Shown here one piece after another: positions 34,338-42,236 of a stretch of DNA of 64,000 nt. Under the pieces are notes generated by a model. It did not search any database and had not been told where the DNA came from. It saw only the letters and a program-made list of their open reading frames with translations. Position numbers and translations under genes: made by a program. Position 1 is the first letter of the stretch; the number at the start of each line of letters is the position of its first letter. This DNA is from JALOLV01 sp046295175 (GTDB taxonomy: Bacteria > Bacteroidota > Bacteroidia > Cytophagales > Spirosomataceae): positions 682,001-746,000 of the forward strand of contig JBKBNY010000001.1 of the NCBI GenBank assembly GCA_046295175.1, given 5' to 3'.

Positions 34338-35957
34338 TTATTTTATCGAAGCCTCGCTTTTAACATTTTTTATTGCAATTTTCGAGCCAATCACCTCATT
34401 TTTAGTAGGTTTTTTATTTGCCTTCCACTCAAATCCGTCTAATTTTACTTCTTCGTTGGTTATCTCTTTTGGTGGCACCAAACGTGCATCGGGTTTGCCC
34501 ACAAATGCGATTCTGTTGACTTTATTTTCGACAAATTTCAGATTCATTTTTCCGCAATCTACTCTGTTGACACCAATCAAACGGTTTTTATCATCGAGTG
34601 CATAGTAAACGCTCTCGCCATTGCCTTCTACGATTACGTTTTCGAGGCTCGTTGATGGATTGAACACTGCCGTAATTTTTCGACCTTTTATTTGGTTAAA
34701 ATTCATCGAAGTATCTTGCGAAACCACAAAACTTTTTACTCGCAAATACATTCGGTCAATTTTATTATTCTTCATTGTCAACCAAATAGAATCTGCTTCT
34801 AATTGGTTGTTTTTGGTCCATAAAATCGGTGATTTGAAGAAATGAATCGAAGAGTCTTTGAGGTTATAATACAGCGAATCACAAAGGCTTTGCATATCAT
34901 ACCTAAAAACTTTTACCTTGCCATCGGCAATAAGTTTTTTCATTTTTCGCTCTTTTTTGACGGTATCTGTCTTTGCTTTTTGGGTCGAATCTATGTCTTC
35001 GTAGGCATGAAAATGCTCGGCACGCACAAAAAGTGTGTCTTTTTCTTGAAAATTCCGCATCAAAGCATTGCCAATTACCTGTGTATAACCAACCGCACCA
35101 TCGCGAATCATTCTATCGCCATTCAAGATAACCTTATCTTTATACGAAATAAACTCAACATTGCCTTTGGCAGTGCCAGACTCGGTCTGGTTATCAAAAT
35201 TTAAAGTATCACCCACCAGTGTATAATCGTTGTTGATAACACTCGAACGCCCCTTAAAATTAGATTGTTGGGTTTGGGTATTATAAGTACCGCTATTTGC
35301 CACAATCATCTCGTTGTCTTTGCCCTCAATCGTGGTTATGGTCTTAAAAACAGCCAATTTGCTATTAGCGTTGTACTCCAAACTATCGGTTTTGATGGTG
35401 TATTTCGGATGTTTGATAACAACGTTTTCTTTGTAATTGAATATTTTTAGCTTGGTATTATAAAATCCTCGATTGCTCGTGAGGGTTTTGTCTTCGTCAA
35501 TAATCTCGCCCGGAACAGGATAATACGCATTACTTCGAGCCATATCGTACTCAACTCGCTTGGTTTTGAGTGTAACCTTTTTGTCTTTGAGTGTAACAAC
35601 CTTACCCAAAACCTTAGCAAATCGGAGATTGCCATCGTAATACAATGTATCGCCCGTAACAGTTAGGGTATCACCTTGCACGATTTTCACTTTGCCATAG
35701 GCATCAACTGTGTTAGTAGTCAGGTTCTGAATGGCTTGTTGGCAGTACAAAATCGCTCCTTTGTGTTTGAAAGCCACATTTCCGAAGAATTGGTAAAGCG
35801 TAATTCCAGCCTGATTGGTTCCGACTAAACTATCAGCACTCAATAGCTCAATTTTTGTTTTGGGACCAGTATTAATAGGCGGATTGAGCGGCTTTTGCGA
35901 AAAACCACAATACGAGAGGATTAAGAAAAAATATGTAAGATATTTGATTTTTTGCAC
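34338..35957 (-). CDS. OstA/LptA-like LPS transport protein
   Basis: A 539-residue periplasmic protein. After a signal sequence (KYLTYFFLILSYCGFSQ) comes a long series of short beta repeats of the OstA/LptA type: GNVAFKHKGAILYCQQA, AYGKVKIVQGDTLTVTGDTLYYDG, KVTLKTKRVEYD and so on. These build the jelly-roll bridge that carries lipopolysaccharide across the periplasm. The Bacteroidota form is longer than E. coli LptA. The start is a GTG (35957), which best fits the signal peptide. A -7 element (35983-35990) lies upstream. Confidence 0.85.
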   Translation of the reverse strand: MQKIKYLTYFFLILSYCGFSQKPLNPPINTGPKTKIELLSADSLVGTNQAGITLYQFFGNVAFKHKGAILYCQQAIQNLTTNTVDAYGKVKIVQGDTLTVTGDTLYYDGNLRFAKVLGKVVTLKDKKVTLKTKRVEYDMARSNAYYPVPGEIIDEDKTLTSNRGFYNTKLKIFNYKENVVIKHPKYTIKTDSLEYNANSKLAVFKTITTIEGKDNEMIVANSGTYNTQTQQSNFKGRSSVINNDYTLVGDTLNFDNQTESGTAKGNVEFISYKDKVILNGDRMIRDGAVGYTQVIGNALMRNFQEKDTLFVRAEHFHAYEDIDSTQKAKTDTVKKERKMKKLIADGKVKVFRYDMQSLCDSLYYNLKDSSIHFFKSPILWTKNNQLEADSIWLTMKNNKIDRMYLRVKSFVVSQDTSMNFNQIKGRKITAVFNPSTSLENVIVEGNGESVYYALDDKNRLIGVNRVDCGKMNLKFVENKVNRIAFVGKPDARLVPPKEITNEEVKLDGFEWKANKKPTKNEVIGSKIAIKNVKSEASIK

Positions 35958-35982
35958 CAGTGCTTTGCTAACGATTTCAGTG

Positions 35983-35990
35983 CAAAATTA
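35983..35990 (-). promoter_or_regulatory. -7 element for the OstA-like gene
   Basis: TAATTTTG on the minus strand, 25 bases before the GTG start, fits TAnnTTTG. No well-placed TTG box is visible. Confidence 0.4.
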
Positions 35991-36080
35991 ACGAAAACCA
36001 ACGGAACACTGATGTATTTTTAAGATATATTAACGAAAACGATGGATTAGTCTGCTGGACATTTCTGCACCTGCAACAAA

Positions 36081-36108
36081 GTATGAACACGCCATGGCGT
36101 GTTCATAC
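36081..36108. repeat. Perfect 28-bp palindrome without loop
   Basis: GTATGAACACGCCA (36081-36094) is followed directly by its reverse complement TGGCGTGTTCATAC (36095-36108). It lies in the gap between the inositol-phosphatase-like gene's 3' end and the OstA-like promoter. There is no T-run. It could be a dimeric-protein site or a hairpin repeat. Confidence 0.85.
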
Positions 36109-36224
36109 AAATAATTTCTTTCTTTTATCGAGTAATTATATTGTAATCAAAACAAACCTTAGAAACCTAAAAAATCATAATTAACTGATAATCAATTACT
36201 TAAAACATATTATTTACACTATTT

Positions 36225-37022
36225 TTATGAAAACCAAACTTTTTTGATTTCGTCTAACAATTCGGTGTGTACTGGTGAGCCGCAAACAATATCGCCGCCA
36301 AAAAGATGGTTATCTCCACCCGCAAAATCGCTGCAAATACCCCCTGCTTCTTCGACCAAAAGTATGCCCGCGGCCATATCCCAAGAGTTGAGGTTGTATT
36401 CATAGAATCCATCAAAATGGCCTTTGGCAACGTAGGCTAAATCAATCGCCGCCGAACCCATTCGACGTAATCCATGCGTTTTTTGCATCAAAGATTCGAG
36501 GATTTTGAGGTATTTATCCTGATTCTCGAATTTGTAATACGGAAAACCCGTCGCCAATAAACTCTCGCCGAGGTGCTTCACTGGCGAGACACTGATTCGG
36601 TTGCCATTGCTCCACGCTCCGCCTCCTCGCCAAGTATAAAACATTTCTTGGGTCGAGATATTCAGAATCACGCCAATCAAAACCTTTTTACCTTCGGCAA
36701 GTGCCAAACTCGTAGAATAATTGGGTAATCCATGAATAAAATTAGCTGTGCCATCGAGTGGGTCAATAATCCAATTAAGTCCTTCATAATCAGAAGTTTC
36801 GGCAGTACCTTCTTCGGTGATAAAACCAGCTTCGGGAAGTATCTGGCGTAGCCCCTCAACAATTAGTTTTTCGGTTTCTTTATCAACGTAGCTGACCACA
36901 TTGTTTACGTCTTTGTATTCGATTGCACTGCGATTAAATTTAGCAGATTCTTGCTGAATAAAATCGCCTGCTTCTTGGGCAACTTCTATAACTTGTTGAC
37001 AGATTTTTTCGAGGTTAATCAC
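36225..37022 (-). CDS. Inositol monophosphatase-family enzyme
   Basis: A 265-residue Mg-dependent phosphatase. The metal-binding motif is WIIDPLDGTANFIHGLPN, the second motif is SWDMAAGILLVEEAGG, and FITEEGT supplies the acidic metal ligand. This matches IMPase/SuhB enzymes that hydrolyse inositol or sugar phosphates. The start is GTG (VINLEKICQQVIEVAQEAG). It follows the DUF4105 gene in the same direction after a 41-base gap and may share its transcript. Confidence 0.92.
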   Translation of the reverse strand: MINLEKICQQVIEVAQEAGDFIQQESAKFNRSAIEYKDVNNVVSYVDKETEKLIVEGLRQILPEAGFITEEGTAETSDYEGLNWIIDPLDGTANFIHGLPNYSTSLALAEGKKVLIGVILNISTQEMFYTWRGGGAWSNGNRISVSPVKHLGESLLATGFPYYKFENQDKYLKILESLMQKTHGLRRMGSAAIDLAYVAKGHFDGFYEYNLNSWDMAAGILLVEEAGGICSDFAGGDNHLFGGDIVCGSPVHTELLDEIKKVWFS

Positions 37023-37063
37023 AATTTATTTTGGATTTGATAAGTGTAAAATTATTGGATTCA

Positions 37064-38242
37064 TCAAAACGAAATCAACTTATGCCTTAGTCGCCACCAA
37101 ACAAAAAACGCACGGGTAGCGAGTGCCAAAATAAGTGGAATCGATGCCGAGTGCAGTTCTTGCGGAAGGAAACTCCAAGATAATAGAAGTAAAATTTGGA
37201 TGATTCCATACGCCAAAAAATGCTTCGAAAGCCACTGCAAACTATTCTTTTTTCGTAAAAACAACGCAATCGGAAACAGCAGCGGATACGCCCAAATCAC
37301 ATTCAGGTTATTTGCCGTAACCCCGTGGTCGGTAAAGAACCAAAGCAAAATAAAAATCCAACCTGCTAAGCCCACGATGCTAAAAAAGATTTTATCGAAG
37401 ATGAGACTAAAATTAGTTTTGTACAACTGAAAGTAGGTCAAAGCCGCAACTAATATAAATAAAATCCAAAAAACGAGATTGGGTGTTAGCCAATCTTTTT
37501 CGATTTTTTGAGGTTGCAGCATAAACGAGTTGATGTCGGCTTTGTTTATCACGAGAGGTTGCCAGCTACCAGCACGGTATATTTTGGCAGAATCAAAAGC
37601 CATCATCAAATTATCAGGAATGTACATCGCTCCATCCGCACCAGTGATTCTATCCGAAGGCTCACCGATGGCAATATCCATCCCAAAATCTGACCAAGGC
37701 TTTTTTTCATGGGCATATTTATCAATCCATTGGCGGTAGGTGCTATCGGCATGAAGTGTTTTCGAGAATCGAAGGCTATCGCCGACATTTTTGCTCAAAA
37801 CATCACGAAGGCGAGTCGAGCAATTATCATAGAAGAATTTGTACGAATATTTGCGATTTTCGGGCAGAGCGTTGGTATTTAAAAACTGCCAGATACGTTC
37901 TTTTTGTGCTTGTGATAAGTTTAAAATCTGCTCCGTAACTGAGCGATTTTCGTAACTCCACGCTGCTATTTCTCTGTAAAAATCATCGCCCGAAATCGTG
38001 TATGGCAATTGTCCACGAAGAAATTTTACGTAGAAATTATTCTCTTGAAAACTAAACGAGCCATAATTATAGACATAATCAAGGCCCATTTGCGGGTCTT
38101 TGATTCGGATTGCACTATGCCCGAAAGTAGAGTAGAGCTCTTTACCCGGCGAAACCGTCAGGAGGCTGATTACTGCATTGGGCGAGAGTGCTTGAGCAAA
38201 GAGATTGACCGATAAAAGACAAAAAAACAATATCTTTTTCAT
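37064..38242 (-). CDS. DUF4105 membrane protein, Lnb-like lipoprotein N-acyltransferase candidate
   Basis: A 392-residue membrane protein. After a signal sequence (KKILFFCLLSVNLFAQ) the N-terminal DUF4105 domain has the family His in LYSTFGHSAIRIKD and the family Cys in YKFFYDNCSTRLRDV, the likely catalytic pair. Five hydrophobic helices make up the C-terminal part (about 265-385). Bacteroides Lnb, which N-acylates mature lipoproteins, is as I recall a DUF4105 protein, so that role is plausible. The ATG at 38242 fits the signal peptide better than the upstream frame. It sits between a TrpF-like gene and the inositol-phosphatase-like gene. Confidence 0.78.
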   Translation of the reverse strand: MKKILFFCLLSVNLFAQALSPNAVISLLTVSPGKELYSTFGHSAIRIKDPQMGLDYVYNYGSFSFQENNFYVKFLRGQLPYTISGDDFYREIAAWSYENRSVTEQILNLSQAQKERIWQFLNTNALPENRKYSYKFFYDNCSTRLRDVLSKNVGDSLRFSKTLHADSTYRQWIDKYAHEKKPWSDFGMDIAIGEPSDRITGADGAMYIPDNLMMAFDSAKIYRAGSWQPLVINKADINSFMLQPQKIEKDWLTPNLVFWILFILVAALTYFQLYKTNFSLIFDKIFFSIVGLAGWIFILLWFFTDHGVTANNLNVIWAYPLLFPIALFLRKKNSLQWLSKHFLAYGIIQILLLLSWSFLPQELHSASIPLILALATRAFFVWWRLRHKLISF

Positions 38243-38313
38243 TTGAAATGAGTTTGTTTTACAAAATTTGGACAGTTTGGGGCAAATGCCATTCGCTCTT
38301 ACCAAACCTTTAT

Positions 38314-38916
38314 TTATTCGATTTCTAAAGCCTCCAAAATCTCCATCAACTCGTCATAATTTTTGTATCCCGGACGAATCTCCTCACTACCTTTAAGGGC
38401 AATTCCTTTGAGATTAGGCAGACTTTCTAATAATTCAGCGAGATTCTCTTGATTAACGCCAAATCCTAAGACAATTTCATAATTCGACGACAATTCTTGT
38501 AATTCATGCACAAAAACATCCGTCAAAGATTCGCCTTCGAGCAAGACAAAAGTAGCATCTTGGGCATATCTTTCGAGGTTCTCTTTGAGATAAGCACTTT
38601 CGGCATCGAATTTCAAGATTAACGGTTTATCAAGCTCTTTTAGACTGTTTATCAACGAAGCATCGGTAATTTGTAATAAATCAATGTCGTAAGCCTCGAC
38701 CATCGATTTGATTTCGGCAAAATCAGTACTTTGGGTTTCGCCAATTATTTGCACACCCGCCAACCACGATTTGATTTCTTTCAATTTTTCGGGCGATACG
38801 TACTCGGCCGAATCGGCATCCATCACAAATCCTAACATATCAACCCCCATCCCGGCACAATAACGAGCATCCGAAAGGTTGGTAACATTACTTATTTTTA
38901 CAAATGTCTTTAGCAT
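38314..38916 (-). CDS. TrpF-like protein lacking key catalytic residues
   Basis: A 200-residue (beta/alpha)8-type protein resembling phosphoribosylanthranilate isomerase (TrpF). The N-terminus KISNVTNLSDARYCAGMG aligns with the KICGITNLEDA signature, but the general-base Cys is Ser9. The other catalytic residue, Asp, aligns with Glu127 (VLLEGES). The QLHG motif reads LQITDA, and the phosphate-binding Gly-rich turn is absent. Normal TrpF activity is therefore doubtful. No other trp gene is nearby. It may be a diverged paralogue with another substrate or a non-catalytic protein. Confidence 0.7.
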   Translation of the reverse strand: MLKTFVKISNVTNLSDARYCAGMGVDMLGFVMDADSAEYVSPEKLKEIKSWLAGVQIIGETQSTDFAEIKSMVEAYDIDLLQITDASLINSLKELDKPLILKFDAESAYLKENLERYAQDATFVLLEGESLTDVFVHELQELSSNYEIVLGFGVNQENLAELLESLPNLKGIALKGSEEIRPGYKNYDELMEILEALEIE

Positions 38917-38968
38917 AACGATTAAAGCGAAGCAGTCGCTCCGCAGTGATTACATTAATTTTGTCGAA

Positions 38969-38982
38969 GTCGAGACCTCGAC
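38969..38982. repeat. Small palindrome upstream of the TrpF-like gene
   Basis: GTCGAG (38969-38974) and CTCGAC (38977-38982) flank AC. It lies in the divergent region between the TrpF-like gene and mnmA. Confidence 0.5.
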
Positions 38983-39043
38983 CTACGAAGCTACAAAGGT
39001 AGAATAGAACTTACTGTATTCAAATAATGTTGTTATAATCTGT

Positions 39044-39051
39044 TATCTTTG
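39044..39051 (+). promoter_or_regulatory. -7 element for mnmA
   Basis: TATCTTTG matches TAnnTTTG, about 94 bases before the mnmA ATG. The predicted leader holds a short stem at about 39113-39133 (GGTTGG.. CCAAC). Confidence 0.45.
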
Positions 39052-39144
39052 CAGCAGTTTTATGAGTTACGGGTTAGGTAAATCCGTTCTACAAGAAAAT
39101 TTTAACACTTAGACGGTTGGCTTTGAACCAACGCAGTTAATACA

Positions 39145-40266
39145 ATGAGCAAACACGGACGCATCCTCGTCGCCATGAGCGGCGGCATCGACAGCTCTCT
39201 TGCGGCTGTCTTACTTCACGAAGAAGGCTACGAAGTTATTGGCATGACCATGAAAACATGGGACTACGCTTCGTCGGGCGGAACTAAAAAAGAAACGGGC
39301 TGTTGTAGCCTCGACTCTATCAACGATGCCCGCAATATAGCGGTCGGGCTCGGTTTTCCGCATTATATATTGGATATTAGAGAAGAATTTGGCGATTATG
39401 TCATAGACCATTTTACAGGCGAATATCTCGAAGGTCGTACACCAAATCCATGTGTATTGTGCAATACGCACATCAAGTGGGATACCCTGCTTCGTCGTGC
39501 CGATAAATTGGGTTGTGAATACATCGCTACGGGGCATTATGCCAATATCAGAGAGGTCGGCTCTCCGAAGGAAAACAGCCGATTTGTTATCTCAAAAGGC
39601 AAAGACGCTTGGAAAGACCAAAGCTACGTGCTTTGGGGAGTTTCGCAGCAGAGTCTTTCGAGAACTAAATTACCTTTGGGGAATTTTCACAAAACCGAAA
39701 TTCGAGAAATGGCAAAAGAACGGGGATTCTTCGATTTGGTAAATAAATCAGAATCTTACGAAATCTGTTTTGTACCAGATAACGATTATCGTGGATTTTT
39801 GAAACGCCGAGTTGAAGGCCTCGAAGAAAGTGTAAAAGGTGGAAACTTCGTAAGCACCGATGGAAAAGTCTTAGGCAAACACGAGGGTTATCCTTTTTAT
39901 ACAATTGGTCAACGTAAAGGTTTAGGAATCGCCTTGGGGTATCCAGCATTTGTGACCGAAATCCGAAAAGAGACCAATGAGGTTGTTTTGGGTATAGACA
40001 AAGACCTCGAACGCGATGCAATGATGGTTGGCAAGTTGAATATGCTTAAATATGAAAACTTACATGGCCGCCATCTCGAAACGATTACAAAGGTACGCTA
40101 CAAACACGAAGGTACACCTGCCACGATTACGCAGATTGACGATAAAGTAGAAGTACTTTTCCATGAGCCTGTAAGTGCCATCGCACCCGGACAAGCCGCC
40201 GTATTCTACGAAGGCGACGATGTTGTGGGTGGTGGTTGGATTATGAAAAGCTATAGGCAATCTTGA
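39145..40266 (+). CDS. mnmA: tRNA 2-thiouridine(34) synthase MnmA
   Basis: A 373-residue enzyme that thiolates U34 of tRNAs for Lys, Glu and Gln. The PP-loop is SGGIDSS (Val is more usual where Ile stands). The catalytic cysteines are Cys103 in TPNPCVLC and Cys208 in YEICFVPD. TGHYA, FYTIGQRKGLG and the C-terminal VVGGGWI barrel are all family landmarks. Length is normal. It stands alone, with a promoter and a T-rich terminator. Confidence 0.97.
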   Translation: MSKHGRILVAMSGGIDSSLAAVLLHEEGYEVIGMTMKTWDYASSGGTKKETGCCSLDSINDARNIAVGLGFPHYILDIREEFGDYVIDHFTGEYLEGRTPNPCVLCNTHIKWDTLLRRADKLGCEYIATGHYANIREVGSPKENSRFVISKGKDAWKDQSYVLWGVSQQSLSRTKLPLGNFHKTEIREMAKERGFFDLVNKSESYEICFVPDNDYRGFLKRRVEGLEESVKGGNFVSTDGKVLGKHEGYPFYTIGQRKGLGIALGYPAFVTEIRKETNEVVLGIDKDLERDAMMVGKLNMLKYENLHGRHLETITKVRYKHEGTPATITQIDDKVEVLFHEPVSAIAPGQAAVFYEGDDVVGGGWIMKSYRQS

Positions 40267-40294
40267 GTTATTGATACGTAATTATGTAGAATTA

Positions 40295-40388
40295 TTCGAA
40301 TAATCCGAATTTCTCGAATTTTATAATAACCCATTGTTAATCACTATTTTATTGCACGACAAACCATTCGTCATTCGGATTATTCGAA
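40295..40388. repeat. 16-bp inverted repeat downstream of mnmA
   Basis: TTCGAATAATCCGAAT (40295-40310) and ATTCGGATTATTCGAA (40373-40388) are perfect complements around a 62-base spacer. It precedes the mnmA terminator. Confidence 0.8.
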
Positions 40389-40417
40389 GAATTCAAACCA
40401 ATTATACATATATCAAT

Positions 40418-40458
40418 AAAACGCATCCATAATCATCGAATTATTGATGCGTTTTTTT
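40418..40458 (+). terminator. Terminator after mnmA
   Basis: AAAACGCATC (40418-40427) pairs with GATGCGTTTT (40446-40455) around an 18-base loop, followed by seven T. Confidence 0.78.
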
Positions 40459-40506
40459 AATTTTGAGGCCTGATATTCAATCGAACTTAACCTAATTATA
40501 TATTAA

Positions 40507-42045
40507 ATGAAACTTTACTATTTGGCATTTGTGGCGATTTTTGGATTGGCTCTTTCGTGTAAAAATTCTTCACAATCCACAACCGAATACACTCCTCCTG
40601 TGCCAAGCGATAAAAATGGTAAAGAATTATCCGAAATCTATTGTGCAAGTTGCCATGCTTATCCAGACCCGAGCCTTTTAGACAAAAAAACTTGGATGGA
40701 TAAACTCTTGCCCAACATGGGTGCGAGATTGGGTATCAAAACTCCAAATTATGACCCCTACAAAGGTTACAGCCAAATCGAACAAATGTTGATTGAAGGC
40801 TTAGAGACCTATCCTACTCAGCCACGTATCCACCAATCAGACTGGGATAAAATCATTGCTTACTACAAAACCACCGCCCCCGAAAAATTAGATTTATCAA
40901 GACCAGATACCGAATTTGGCGAACTGACATTCTTCAAACCCAAAAAAGTAAATACCAATAGCTATGCACCAGTAGTTACACTGGCAAAATTCGATACCAC
41001 AAACCATGAAATATACATTGGCTTACTCAACGGTAAACTTATGAGGTATGATTTAGACTTAAAAATCAAGCAACATTATCAGGTTTATGCAGCTCCAGTC
41101 GATGTTTCAGTTTTTAAGGATAGTACTTTCGAGATACTTGGGGCGGGTGAGCTAAACCCAAATGAGCAGTCAACCGGAATCATTTCTTCTTTCGATAAAA
41201 AAAAGAATTTACAAGTCGGCAGAGAAATAATGAGAGAATTAAAAAGGCCTGTTCAGTTTAATAGAATAGACCTTAATAATGATGGTCAAGATGAAATATT
41301 TGTTGCTGAGTACGGCTACGAGTCAGGTATGTTGACGTGGTACGAAAAAAAGAAAAATTCTTGGAAACGCCGCTTATTGTCTAATCAATCGGGTGCATCA
41401 AAAATTCTATTTCATGATTTTAATAAAGATGGGCAGAAAGACGTAGCCGTTTTGTTTGCACAGGGCGATGAACACATCAGTATTTATTACAATAAGGGTT
41501 TGGGCGAGTTTGAGGAACGAGTCATTTTAAGGTTTCCGCCTGTGTACGGCTCGGCAGATATGCAACTGATAGATTTCAACAAAGACGGCCATATCGACAT
41601 CTTATATACCAATGGCGACAACGCCGATTATTCGGCAATTCTGAAACCGTATCATGGCGTAAGATTATTTCTGAACGATGGCAAAGATAACTTTAATCAA
41701 AAATGGTTTTATCCGCTATTTGGTGCATTTCAAGCCAAAGCCGCCGATTTTGACAAAGACGGAGATTACGACATTGCAACCTCTTCCTTTTTTCCGGCCG
41801 ATGAGAAAATCCCTTCTTCAAATTTCCTTTATTTAGAGCAAAAGTCACCTTTGCAATTTGAGCCTAAAACATTCAAACAAGCCAATCTTGGCAAATGGAT
41901 GACGATGGATATTGGCGATATTGACCAAGATGGCGATACTGATATTCTGCTCGGCTCATTCATGCTGAGCATGCGAATGGGTGATATGCCCGTAATGCCC
42001 AACGACAAGACTACTCCTTTTTTACTCCTTTTAAATAATAATTAG
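40507..42045 (+). CDS. Haem-motif lipoprotein with FG-GAP/VCBS repeats
   Basis: A 512-residue surface lipoprotein. The lipobox is LALSC (Cys at 18). A c-type haem motif CxxCH (YCASCHAYPDP) follows at about 50-56, and LLPNMGARL could supply the axial Met. The rest is an FG-GAP/VCBS propeller with calcium-type loops: DLNNDGQDE, DFNKDGQKD, DFNKDGHID, DFDKDGDYD, DIDQDGDTD. The layout suggests an extracellular, calcium-bound propeller with an electron-carrying head. It is immediately upstream of the susCD-type genes and downstream of mnmA's terminator. Function is unknown. Confidence 0.78.
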   Translation: MKLYYLAFVAIFGLALSCKNSSQSTTEYTPPVPSDKNGKELSEIYCASCHAYPDPSLLDKKTWMDKLLPNMGARLGIKTPNYDPYKGYSQIEQMLIEGLETYPTQPRIHQSDWDKIIAYYKTTAPEKLDLSRPDTEFGELTFFKPKKVNTNSYAPVVTLAKFDTTNHEIYIGLLNGKLMRYDLDLKIKQHYQVYAAPVDVSVFKDSTFEILGAGELNPNEQSTGIISSFDKKKNLQVGREIMRELKRPVQFNRIDLNNDGQDEIFVAEYGYESGMLTWYEKKKNSWKRRLLSNQSGASKILFHDFNKDGQKDVAVLFAQGDEHISIYYNKGLGEFEERVILRFPPVYGSADMQLIDFNKDGHIDILYTNGDNADYSAILKPYHGVRLFLNDGKDNFNQKWFYPLFGAFQAKAADFDKDGDYDIATSSFFPADEKIPSSNFLYLEQKSPLQFEPKTFKQANLGKWMTMDIGDIDQDGDTDILLGSFMLSMRMGDMPVMPNDKTTPFLLLLNNN

Positions 42046-42236
42046 TCATTTTTCTATCAAATCCATAGATAATAACTCTTATTAAAAAATTTTAATATAA
42101 GTTTTTTGGAAAAAAATTAGACTATTTGTAGTATTGTGTCGAAATGTTAATAGAATTTGTCGCTTTAGTACAATTTTAACTTTTTTGATAAAATTCTACG
42201 ACATTCAGTTTTTTTAACTTAACCAAAACAAAAACT

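Noticed and set aside
39055..39144. Riboswitch in the mnmA leader
   Set aside because: Only one short stem is visible and no known aptamer consensus could be recognised.
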